From positions 1 through 38,373 of the forward strand of contig NZ_AGFF01000025.1 of NCBI RefSeq assembly GCF_000226215.1: 38,373 nucleotides of DNA. Reading direction: 5' to 3'. Under the pieces are notes generated by a model. That model saw only the letters and a list, made by a program, of their open reading frames with translations, did no database searches and was not told where the DNA came from. This document shows, piece by piece, positions 31,183 to 38,373 of the stretch (positions are counted from its first letter, which is position 1; every line of letters begins with the position of its first letter). Source of the DNA: Dietzia alimentaria 72 (GTDB lineage: Bacteria; Actinomycetota; Actinomycetes; Mycobacteriales; Mycobacteriaceae). Position numbers and translations under genes: made by a program.

Positions 31183-33177
31183 GTGGTTGACAACGCGGTG
31201 CTCGACAAGCGTGTGGCCTCACTCGTCGACGCCACCTCCGGACTCGCCGCGGCCGGCGGTCTGGGCAAAGCCGCCGCCCTGCGACGGGTCCTCGACGGTC
31301 TGCGTCTGGTGCTCCTCCAGGACGGTGGGGCCGCTGTCGTGCAGGCCATGGCAGCTGACCTCGAAGCCGCGGGCGTGTTCGACGGCACCGACTGGGCCAA
31401 CCCCGGATCGCTTGTTCCGGCTCTGAGTGCGGGCTCGCTCGGCAGCGCGGAGCAGGACACGGTGATCATGGAGATCGTCAGCGACCTCCGCCTGGTGGCC
31501 GTGGCAAAGGACGGGTACGCGCACCCCGATATCTCCGCCGAGGGCGCGATGCAGCACCTCAGCGAAGTCCTGGCCAATAACGCCACGCTGCTGTTCACCG
31601 CGGCCACCGAGGCCGAGCGGGCGCAGCAGGGTCGCATGGCCACGGTCACGCGCTCGGCGATACGCCACATCGCCGCGGAGATCGGCCTGGACAGCGTCCT
31701 GGACCAGCTCGTCGAGGAGATCTGGCGGATCCTGCGCCAGCGGCCCATCCAGGTGGACCAGATCAAGCAGACCATCACCCAGATCGCTATCGCCCGCCAG
31801 AACCCGGACATGGACATGAGCCGAGGCGGGGTGGGCGTGGACCGGCTCATCACCAGCATCTACGGCACCACCGAGGCGAGCCGCGAGGACCCGGGTGTCG
31901 ACGTCTACCGCTCGCGACTCGAGTCCATGGATGAGGGGGACCTCCAGTACGAGGCCACCGGATTCGCGCGCTCCATGCACGACACCGGCCTCGTCTCCCC
32001 GTATCATCCGGTTCTCCTGCGGTTCCTGCGGGAACAGGGCAGCCTGCTGCTGGTCGAGGCCCTGGGACTCTCCAGTACCGGACGCGAGAGCCTGCTCTCC
32101 TTTCACGGCTTGGTGGACGCCCTGATCGATGCCGCCGTGCACCCCGAGACCGCGCAGGCCGTCTACGGTCTGGCCCTCCTCCTCGAGCGCGGCATCCTCT
32201 TCCAGCCCCCGGTGGCGCCCGCGCTGTGGCGCCAACTCGCTCTCCCGCTGTCAGAGCACGCGGCAGAACGGCTGCACATGGCGTTCGGTTCCGCCCACGA
32301 AGGCCGGGTCTGGCTGCTCGCCGGCACCCTGTCGATGCTCGGGCAGCCCCTCGGCGTGGGGCAGGGGGACAACCCGACCTGCCAGTCCGCGCGCGCGATG
32401 TCGATGTGGGCCTACAACGACCCCGACTACCTGTTGCAGACCATCGTCCGCGCCGCGCGCGACGACGAGGTCATCATGCACTTCGAGGGCCGCCCCATCT
32501 CCTCGCAAGAGGTCGACGCCGGGCTGGCCGCCACGCAACCGGTGGACCTGGACCCGGTCTCCCTGCTGGTGGTCCCGCACCTGGACCGCATCTACGCCGA
32601 GATGGGACGTCAGTGCATCGACCGCGAGGGCGATCCGCACCGCTGGGTGAACCCAGAGTTCCATGGCTGGTGGGCCGCGCGCGGTTTCCGCATCAATGTC
32701 GACGTGGCCACCGGCAGGCTGAGCGGGCTCGACGACTTCCTTCGTCACTTCTACGGCAGCTACCACCCGATGCACAACGGCAACCAGCCGCTGATCCACC
32801 CGCAGCCCGCCGGCGTGGCCGTGACCGACAGCTCCGCCCGGTTCGTGGGCTGGCACGCCATCACGATCCTGCGAGCAGCCCTCGACCCGGACGATGTCAT
32901 GCGCGTCTACTTCTTCAACCCGAACAACGACAGTGGTCAAGACTGGGGCGACGGCGTGGTGGTGAGCACCGCCGGCCACGGTGAACGATTCGGCGAGTCC
33001 TCACTGCCCTTTGAGCAGTTCGCCTCACGCTTGTACATCTTCCACTTCGACCCGCTCGAGCCCGGTGAGACCAGCTCGGTGACGCAGGACGAGATCGACC
33101 AGGCCACCGGATACCTACACCGCAGCTGGGGCGCCGATCGTCTCCCCGAACTCGAGCCGGCGACCGTGCGGCGCTGA
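31183..33177 (+). CDS. Large protein of unknown family with possible Cys-His-Asn triad
   Basis: A 664-aa cytoplasmic protein that I do not recognise. The N-terminal half is helix-rich with a basic stretch (IWRILRQRPIQVDQIKQTI). In the C-terminal half, GDNPTCQSARAMSMWA puts Cys400 at the start of a helix. Trp-His occurs in VGWHAITIL (His558), then VYFFNPNNDSGQDWG (Asn579). Cys, His and Asn in that order and spacing resemble papain-like peptidases or transglutaminases. That is inference; the fold is unproven. The start is a GTG at 31183 with only a weak ribosome site. It follows an ATP-grasp gene on the same strand, so the two may act on one substrate. Confidence 0.75.
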   Translation: MVDNAVLDKRVASLVDATSGLAAAGGLGKAAALRRVLDGLRLVLLQDGGAAVVQAMAADLEAAGVFDGTDWANPGSLVPALSAGSLGSAEQDTVIMEIVSDLRLVAVAKDGYAHPDISAEGAMQHLSEVLANNATLLFTAATEAERAQQGRMATVTRSAIRHIAAEIGLDSVLDQLVEEIWRILRQRPIQVDQIKQTITQIAIARQNPDMDMSRGGVGVDRLITSIYGTTEASREDPGVDVYRSRLESMDEGDLQYEATGFARSMHDTGLVSPYHPVLLRFLREQGSLLLVEALGLSSTGRESLLSFHGLVDALIDAAVHPETAQAVYGLALLLERGILFQPPVAPALWRQLALPLSEHAAERLHMAFGSAHEGRVWLLAGTLSMLGQPLGVGQGDNPTCQSARAMSMWAYNDPDYLLQTIVRAARDDEVIMHFEGRPISSQEVDAGLAATQPVDLDPVSLLVVPHLDRIYAEMGRQCIDREGDPHRWVNPEFHGWWAARGFRINVDVATGRLSGLDDFLRHFYGSYHPMHNGNQPLIHPQPAGVAVTDSSARFVGWHAITILRAALDPDDVMRVYFFNPNNDSGQDWGDGVVVSTAGHGERFGESSLPFEQFASRLYIFHFDPLEPGETSSVTQDEIDQATGYLHRSWGADRLPELEPATVRR

Positions 33178-33238
33178 CCCAGGTGTCGCGCCAGCCCGGG
33201 TTGGGTGGTCCTGGTCTCTAAGTGCGCGGCTACCATCA

Positions 33239-34777
33239 GTGCTCGTGGCCGCTTCCCTCCTCATCGCCGGTACGACCTCGGACGCGGGCAAGACCGTCGT
33301 GGTGACCGCCCTGTGCCGGGCGTTCGCACGTCGCGGTCTGAAGGTGGCGCCGTTCAAGGCACAGAACATGTCCAATAATTCGATGGTCGTCGCGGGCGCA
33401 GACGGCACCGGGGAGATCGGACGGGCCCAATGGATCCAGGCAGTCGCCGCACAGGCGAGCCCCGAGCCGGCGATGAACCCGGTGTTGCTCAAGCCCGGCG
33501 GCGACCGGCGTAGCCACGTGGTGGTGATGGGGCAGCCGGCCGGGTCGGTCTCCTCCCGGGACTTCGCCGACGGCCGCGCGCATCTGGCCGACGCCGCCTT
33601 TGCCGCCTACGACGACCTGGCCTCCCGCTACGACGTGGTGATCTGCGAGGGCGCCGGCAGCCCCACCGAGATCAACCTGCGTGCGAGCGATTATGTGAAC
33701 ATGGGTCTGGCCCGCCACGCTGACATGCCGGTCGTGGTGGTGGGCGACATCGACCGCGGTGGCGTGTTTGCCGCCCTCTACGGCACCCTCGCCCTACTCG
33801 AGGCCGCCGACCAGCAGCTACTCGCCGGGTTCGTGCTCAACAAATTCCGCGGCGACGCCTCCCTGCTCACCCCGGGACTGCGCGAGCTCGAGTCCCTGAC
33901 CGGCCGGACGATGCTCGGGGTGATGCCGTGGCATCCCGATCTCTGGCTGGATTCCGAGGACGGACTCGCCGTGCCCGCAGTCTCCGCCACCGGGCTCACC
34001 GCCGCCACGCTTGGCGGCACATCCCACGGCGCTGCCCGGGCACCCGTCCGCGTGGCCGTGATCCGCCTTCCCCGCATTAGTAACTTCACCGACGTCGACG
34101 CACTCGGCCTCGAGCCGGACGTCTACCTGGAGTTTGTCACCGAGCCCCGCGACCTCGCAGGGGCCCACCTCGTCGTCGTCCCCGGAACCAGGGCGACCCT
34201 CGACGACCTCGCCTGGCTCCGCGCACGCGGACTCGATCAGGCCCTCGCTACACATGTTGAGCGCGGCGGCTCGGTGCTGGGGATCTGCGGGGGATTCCAG
34301 ATGCTCGGCCGCGAGATCTCCGACCCCGACGGCATCGAAGGCGACCCCGGCACCGTCGTCTACGGGCTCGGACTGCTCGACGCAACCACGCGGTTCGCCG
34401 CCGAGAAGATTCTGAGACTGCCTACGGGGCAAGCGCTCGGTCAGGACGTGTCCGGGTACGAGATCCACCACGGGCGGGTCACGGTCCACGACGACGACGA
34501 GTTCCTCGGCGGGGCCCGGCGGGATCGGGTATTCGGGACGATGTGGCACGGAAGTCTCGAATCCGACGACTTCCGCAGCGCGGTCCTCGCCGAGGTCGCC
34601 CGTGCCTCGGGCGAGGAGCGCGCGGCGTCTGGCGTGAGCTTCGCCGCGGCCCGCGAGGCCCGACTCGACCTGCTGGCCGACCTGGCGGAGGAGCACCTCG
34701 ACCTGGACGCACTCCTCGAGCTCGCTCAGACCGGCGCGCCGGAGATGCCGGTGCTGCCGCCGGGAGCGACACGGTGA
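33239..34777 (+). CDS. cobQ: Cobyric acid synthase CobQ
   Basis: Glutamine-dependent amidase that amidates carboxylates b, d, e and g of adenosylcobyrinic a,c-diamide, a late step in cobalamin synthesis. 512 aa. The N-terminal dethiobiotin-synthetase-like ATP domain has the P-loop GTTSDAGKTVV and PFKAQNMSNNSMV, a near-invariant CobQ stretch. The C-terminal type-1 glutaminase-like domain has Cys350 in VLGICGGFQMLG and the His pair in VSGYEIHHGRV. The GTG at 33239 (or 33245) starts the protein. The stop overlaps the start of cobK as GTGA. Confidence 0.96.
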   Translation: MLVAASLLIAGTTSDAGKTVVVTALCRAFARRGLKVAPFKAQNMSNNSMVVAGADGTGEIGRAQWIQAVAAQASPEPAMNPVLLKPGGDRRSHVVVMGQPAGSVSSRDFADGRAHLADAAFAAYDDLASRYDVVICEGAGSPTEINLRASDYVNMGLARHADMPVVVVGDIDRGGVFAALYGTLALLEAADQQLLAGFVLNKFRGDASLLTPGLRELESLTGRTMLGVMPWHPDLWLDSEDGLAVPAVSATGLTAATLGGTSHGAARAPVRVAVIRLPRISNFTDVDALGLEPDVYLEFVTEPRDLAGAHLVVVPGTRATLDDLAWLRARGLDQALATHVERGGSVLGICGGFQMLGREISDPDGIEGDPGTVVYGLGLLDATTRFAAEKILRLPTGQALGQDVSGYEIHHGRVTVHDDDEFLGGARRDRVFGTMWHGSLESDDFRSAVLAEVARASGEERAASGVSFAAAREARLDLLADLAEEHLDLDALLELAQTGAPEMPVLPPGATR

Positions 34778-35556
34778 CTGGTGGCGCTGGGGCGGCCGGC
34801 GACAAGGTGCTCGTCCTCGGGGGGACCGGCGAGGCGCGCGAACTTGCCCGGCTGTTGGTCGAGGGCGGGGCGCCGGTGGTCTCGTCGCTGGCGGGCCGGG
34901 TCTCTAAGCCGCGACTGCCGGTGGGTGAGGTGAGAATCGGCGGGTTCGGGGGGGTCGACGGACTCGCCGCGTACCTGCGAGAGACGCGGGTGCGCGCGGT
35001 CGTGGACGCCACCCATCCCTTCGCCCGGGTCATTTCCGGAAACGCCGCGGCTGCGTGCGCCGCCACCGGTGTTCCGCTGCTTCGGCTTGAGCGTCCCGGC
35101 TGGTCCGAGGCCCCGGGCGCGGCGGACTGGCACTGGGTCGATCACCACGACGCCGCCGCCGAGGCCAGCGCGCTCCTGGGTCGACGCCCGCTACTGACCG
35201 TCGGTCGGCAGTCGCTCGATCGATTCACCGGCCCGCTGGCCGAAATGCCGGCCGTCGTGCGCGTGGTCGATCCGCCGGATCACGCGTTGCCCGATCCCTG
35301 GCTGGTTCTACGAGCCCGCGGCCCGTACACCGAGGACGGCGAGCGCGAGTTGATGGAGCGGCACGGCATCGACGTGCTGGTCACCAAAGACTCCGGAGGG
35401 GCGCTCACCTGGCCGAAGATGGCGGTCGCGACGGCCGCCGGCATCCCGGTGGTGGTGGTACGCCGTCCCGGCCCTCCCCCGGGAGTCCCAGTGGTCGCCA
35501 CGGCCGCGGAAGCCGCCGACACTGTCGCCGAGATCCGCTCCCTCGGCCGCGCGTAG
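34774..35556 (+). CDS. cobK: Precorrin-6A reductase CobK
   Basis: NADPH-dependent reductase acting on the corrin macrocycle after ring contraction. 260 aa, typical length. N-terminal Rossmann segment KVLVLGGTGEARELARLLVE, then the family motif VVDATHPFARVISGNAAAAC, RPLLTVGRQSLDRF and the C-terminal VLVTKDSGGALTWPKMAVA. The GTG at 34774 overlaps the cobQ stop as GTGA, so a long in-frame stretch upstream inside cobQ is rejected. It converges on cobB across a long hairpin. Confidence 0.95.
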   Translation: MTGGAGAAGDKVLVLGGTGEARELARLLVEGGAPVVSSLAGRVSKPRLPVGEVRIGGFGGVDGLAAYLRETRVRAVVDATHPFARVISGNAAAACAATGVPLLRLERPGWSEAPGAADWHWVDHHDAAAEASALLGRRPLLTVGRQSLDRFTGPLAEMPAVVRVVDPPDHALPDPWLVLRARGPYTEDGERELMERHGIDVLVTKDSGGALTWPKMAVATAAGIPVVVVRRPGPPPGVPVVATAAEAADTVAEIRSLGRA

Positions 35557-35589
35557 GACGCCGCCTAGCCGCACCTTGCCGCACCTAGA

Positions 35590-35651
35590 CAGTTTTGTCG
35601 TTGCTACTGCGAAAGAATCGGGAAATTTTCGCAGTAGCCACGACAAAACTG
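35590..35651. terminator. Long near-perfect hairpin between cobK and cobB
   Basis: The 25-bp arms at 35590-35614 and 35627-35651 pair with one mismatch around a 12-base loop. The arms start CAGTTTTGTCG and are AT-richer than the surroundings. Position between convergent genes fits a bidirectional terminator. Confidence 0.75.
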
Positions 35652-35664
35652 AGGCGAACGGAGT

Positions 35665-37212
35665 TCAGCTGTGGGCAGCGCCGGTTGCGCTGCTAGGCGT
35701 GCTGCTGAGGCCGGCGGAGCTGCGAACCACACCGGCGAAGCGGTGAACGTGGTCAGTGAACCGGCGGGCGAGAGCGGGATGGCCGGCCCAGTGCGTGTGC
35801 AGATACGACGCGTGCAGTGACGCGCCCGCGAACCCCTCTGGGCCGGCGGTGCTGGTCCACGCCGGCGCGGCGTCCCGGCCCAGCGGTGATACAGCGCCGA
35901 AGTTCGGAGCCGCCGGGGTGACGCCGGTGCGGTGGAATTCGTGGCCGGTGACCTCGGTGCCCGCCGCGGCCAGCACGCTGTCGGCAACGGCGGTCGAGCG
36001 GCGATAGGCCAGCGTAAGCCGGGGCGCCATCGCGGCGTCGGCGGGGACGGCACCGACCATCGGCGCCCCGTCGACACTGCGGCAGAGGTACAGCAGCCCG
36101 GCGCATTCGGCGACCGTCGGCGTTCCGGCAGTAATCGCTGCAGCCAGCGAGGCCCGCATCGGCTCGTTGGCGCTCAACTCCGACGCGTGGACCTCGGGGA
36201 ATCCGCCACCCAGATAGATCCCGGCGGTCCCCTCGGGCAGCGCATCGTCGGACAGCGGATCGAACGGCGCGACCGAGCATCCGGCGGCCTCGAGCAGTTC
36301 GACCGTCTCGGCGTAGCGGAAGGTGAAGGCTCGGCCACCGGCCACGGCGATGAGGGGACGAACCTCGTTGTCGGCGTCGCCGCCGTGGTCGTGGTGGTCA
36401 CGCAACGTTCCCGCCAGAGCGCTCTCGGCAGACCACGGCTCGCCCGGCAGTGGGGGAGCGCTTCGTGCGATACGCATGACCGCGTCCAGGTCGAGCGACG
36501 CGGCCACACGGTCGGCCAGGTGATCGAGTGATCGGGCTGCCTCGGGCCGCTCCGCGGCGGGAACCAATCCGAGGTGGCGGGAGGGGGCGGTGACGTGGTC
36601 GTCGCGCCGCAGGACGCCCAGCACAGGAATGCCCAGGGGGGCCAGGGCGCGGCGGACCTCGTCGGAGTGCCGCTCGGAGCCGGCCTTGTTGAGCACGACC
36701 CCGGCGATGCGGATGCCCGGCTGGTATGTGGCCATCCCCAGCACCACGGCCGCGATGCTGCGGGAGGCGTGCGAGATGTCCACCACCAGGATCACCGGGC
36801 TGTTGGTGAGCGAGGCGACGTGGGCGGTGGAGGAGAACCCGTCTCCGCCGATGTGACCGTCGTACAGGCCCATGACGCCCTCGATCACGGCGACATCGGC
36901 CGCGCCTGAGCCGACTAAACGGCCTGAGCCGTCGAAGCCGCCCGAGCCGCCCGAGCCGCCCGCGTCGGCGGCGCCGTGGAGCAGCAGGGGCACTACGCGG
37001 TCTTCGCCCACCAGGTGCGGGTCGAGGTTGCGGCCGGGACGGCCCGTTGCGAGGGCGTGGTAGCCGGGGTCGATGTAGTCGGGGCCCACCTTGTGGCCGG
37101 AGACCCGCAGGCCGGAACGCCGGAGTGCGAGCATCAGCCCCGTGGCGACCGTGGTCTTGCCGTGTCCGGAGGCCGGGGCCGCCACGACGAACCGGGGCAG
37201 GTCACCACTCAA
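35665..37212 (-). CDS. cobB: Cobyrinic acid a,c-diamide synthase CobB
   Basis: Glutamine- and ATP-dependent amidase of carboxylates a and c of (hydrogeno)byrinic acid, upstream of cobalt insertion in the aerobic pathway. 515 aa. P-loop ASGHGKTTVATG near residues 14-25, GPDYIDPGYH, the EGVMGLYDG motif, and the C-terminal amidotransferase part with Cys370 (VAECAGLLYL) and TGHEFHRTGV. A Gly/Ser-rich insert (GGSGGSGGFDGSGRLVGSG) interrupts the segment between the first helices and EGVMGL. Start TTG at 37212 overlaps the cobO gene by 11 bp. Confidence 0.95.
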   Translation of the reverse strand: MSGDLPRFVVAAPASGHGKTTVATGLMLALRRSGLRVSGHKVGPDYIDPGYHALATGRPGRNLDPHLVGEDRVVPLLLHGAADAGGSGGSGGFDGSGRLVGSGAADVAVIEGVMGLYDGHIGGDGFSSTAHVASLTNSPVILVVDISHASRSIAAVVLGMATYQPGIRIAGVVLNKAGSERHSDEVRRALAPLGIPVLGVLRRDDHVTAPSRHLGLVPAAERPEAARSLDHLADRVAASLDLDAVMRIARSAPPLPGEPWSAESALAGTLRDHHDHGGDADNEVRPLIAVAGGRAFTFRYAETVELLEAAGCSVAPFDPLSDDALPEGTAGIYLGGGFPEVHASELSANEPMRASLAAAITAGTPTVAECAGLLYLCRSVDGAPMVGAVPADAAMAPRLTLAYRRSTAVADSVLAAAGTEVTGHEFHRTGVTPAAPNFGAVSPLGRDAAPAWTSTAGPEGFAGASLHASYLHTHWAGHPALARRFTDHVHRFAGVVRSSAGLSSTPSSATGAAHS

Positions 37213-37816
37213 TGCCCCGCTGCCCCTTCTGTCCGGCGTCCATGGGGTGCTTGATCTTGGTCATCTCGGTGACAAGATCGGCTACCTCGAGCAGTCGCGG
37301 GTCGGCGTCGCGGCCGGTGATCACCACGTGCTGCCGCCCGGGCCGCGTGGCGAGGGTCTCGGCCACGTCGTCCGCGTCGACCCAGCCCCACTTGATGGGA
37401 TAGGTGAATTCGTCGAGCAGGTACAGGTCGTGGCGCTCCTCACCGATCCGCCGCTTGATCTCCGCCCAGCCCTCGGCGGCGTCGGCGGCGTGGTCCTCCT
37501 CGGTGCCGTCCTTGCGCGACCAGGACCAGCCCGAGCCCATCTTGTGCCACTCGACGGGCCCGCCCTCGCCGGTCTCGGTGTGCAGCTGCCCGAGGCGCTC
37601 CATGACGTTCTGCTCGCCGATCTTCCATTTGGCGGACTTCACGAACTGGAACACACCGGTGTCCCAGCCCTGGTTCCACGCCCGCATCGCCAGCCCGAAC
37701 GCGGCCGTCGACTTCCCCTTGCCGGGCCCGGTGTGCACCATGACCAGCGGACGGTTGCGGCGTTGGCGGGTGCTGAGCCCGTCGTCGGGCACGATTTCCG
37801 GCTGTCCCTTGGGCAT
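37202..37816 (-). CDS. cobO: Cob(I)alamin adenosyltransferase CobO/BtuR
   Basis: Transfers the 5'-deoxyadenosyl group of ATP to cobalt of cob(I)yrinic a,c-diamide or cobalamin. 204 aa, typical. P-loop TGPGKGKSTAAFG near residues 29-41, VFQFVKSAKWKIGE, and the C-terminal HDLYLLDEFTYPIKWGWVD and RHVVITGRD-like segment (QHVVITGRDADPRL), all CobA/CobO hallmarks. The start ATG overlaps the stop of the VWA gene (TGATG), and its end overlaps cobB, indicating a tightly coupled operon. Confidence 0.96.
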   Translation of the reverse strand: MPKGQPEIVPDDGLSTRQRRNRPLVMVHTGPGKGKSTAAFGLAMRAWNQGWDTGVFQFVKSAKWKIGEQNVMERLGQLHTETGEGGPVEWHKMGSGWSWSRKDGTEEDHAADAAEGWAEIKRRIGEERHDLYLLDEFTYPIKWGWVDADDVAETLATRPGRQHVVITGRDADPRLLEVADLVTEMTKIKHPMDAGQKGQRGIEW

Positions 37817-38373
37817 CAGGCCACCTCGTTTCGCGGAGTGAACGGCACGTCGGCCGGGTGTCGGGAGTCGCCGCCGTCTGCCTGCGGGACGTGTGAGCCG
37901 GTGGCCCGTGTGGCGGTGCGGGCGCGGACGGTGTCGGTCAGTCCCTCGGCGGTGATCTCGCCCAGGGGAATGTGTTCGGCGCCGAGGTGCGCTGCCAGTT
38001 CGGCGGCCAGGCCCATGCGGAATCGGCCGGTTTCGCAGTCCACCACCACTGAGGCGACGCCGGTTCCCGCGAGCCCGGCTGCGGCGTGGCGGGACCGTGC
38101 GAGCGCGTCGCGGCCATGGGTGGCGCGGCCATCGGTCACGACGACGACGAGAGCCCGCCGCCGCGGGTCGCGCACCTTCTCGACTCGCAGGACCTCGGCG
38201 GTGGTGAGCAGTCCCTCCGCCAGTGGGGTCCGGCCGCCGGCCGGGAGTGCGGCGAGTCGGGTGGCCGCCACGTCAACCGACGACGTGGGCGGCAGAGCCA
38301 CCTCAGCTCCGGGCCCGCGGAACGTCACCAGGCCCACCTTGTCGCGGCGGCGGTAGGCGTCCAGCAGCAGGGA
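37816..38373 (-). CDS. Magnesium/cobalt chelatase ChlD-like VWA protein (partial)
   Basis: The C-terminal 185 residues of a VWA-domain protein; the frame is open to the window edge, so the N-terminus lies outside. It reads LLLDAYRRRDKVGLVTFRG, then GGRTPLAEGL (MIDAS Thr) and VVVTDGRATHG (MIDAS Asp), as in the D subunit of Mg-chelatase and its CobST-like relatives. Close coupling to cobO and cobB suggests a role in cobalt insertion; many actinobacteria carry a ChlID-like gene beside cobalamin genes. The start is not visible. Confidence 0.85.
   Translation of the reverse strand, partial: SLLLDAYRRRDKVGLVTFRGPGAEVALPPTSSVDVAATRLAALPAGGRTPLAEGLLTTAEVLRVEKVRDPRRRALVVVVTDGRATHGRDALARSRHAAAGLAGTGVASVVVDCETGRFRMGLAAELAAHLGAEHIPLGEITAEGLTDTVRARTATRATGSHVPQADGGDSRHPADVPFTPRNEVA

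Noticed and set aside
29765-31222. A 485-codon open frame on the minus strand across the ATP-grasp gene
   Set aside because: It is antisense to a gene with clear family motifs. Long antisense frames are expected in high-GC DNA and this one has no recognisable motif.
33178-33238. A cobalamin riboswitch upstream of cobQ
   Set aside because: The gap is only 61 bp with no room for the B12 box and its arms. The upstream side of the ChlD-like gene lies outside the window.

Overview
The window is GC-rich chromosomal DNA from an actinobacterium, most likely a mycolic-acid-containing member of the Mycobacteriales (Dietzia, Gordonia, Rhodococcus or a relative). This rests on codon and GC bias, an MMPL transporter, an EthR-like TetR beside a flavin monooxygenase, a TetR/P450 locus resembling the mycobacterial CYP136 region, and aerobic-type cobalamin genes. 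The genus cannot be fixed from sequence inspection alone. There are about 32 convincing protein genes, one complete insertion sequence, no rRNA or CRISPR, and no tRNA that I could recognise.

Layout. 135-5133: a NarL-type two-component system followed by DUF2871, DUF3817 and an MMPL exporter, closed by an 18-bp perfect hairpin. 5388-6959: an IS3-family element with intact overlapping OrfA and OrfB. 6970-7772: an SdpI-like membrane protein gene flanked by two gapless direct repeats built from TGTCA/TGACA pentamers. 8182-9444: an orphan pstS lipoprotein gene with a two-unit PHO box. 9710-14414: an oxidation cluster with two SDR genes (minus strand) divergent from a flavin monooxygenase, an EthR-like regulator and an alpha/beta hydrolase. 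The divergent promoter carries three copies of a TGACGTGCRTC operator.

14504-21951: a YdjM-like membrane hydrolase, a membrane protein, a cytochrome b/molybdopterin oxidoreductase fusion with an unrecognised 323-aa partner, an SRPBCC protein, a DUF2231-Rieske fusion and a BCCT osmolyte transporter. 22088-26285: an SDR, a TetR regulator with two TGACAG-N6-CTGTCA operators, a cytochrome P450, a lipoprotein esterase and a small unknown protein. 26364-29469: a 59-aa Gly-Ser-Leu repeat peptide with a CRP/GlxR-like palindrome upstream, an SDR, an MFS (MHS) transporter and a universal stress protein.

29798-33177: an ATP-grasp enzyme followed by a 664-aa protein with no family I recognise but with a plausible Cys-His-Asn arrangement. 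This pair is the best candidate for an undescribed system. 33239-38373: cobalamin genes cobQ-cobK converge on cobB-cobO and a ChlD-like VWA protein cut by the window edge, with a 25-bp near-perfect hairpin between the two groups.

Functionally the window mixes redox and catabolic genes (four SDRs, an FMO, a P450, a Mo oxidoreductase, a Rieske protein), envelope and transport genes, phosphate and osmotic stress functions, and corrin-ring maturation.
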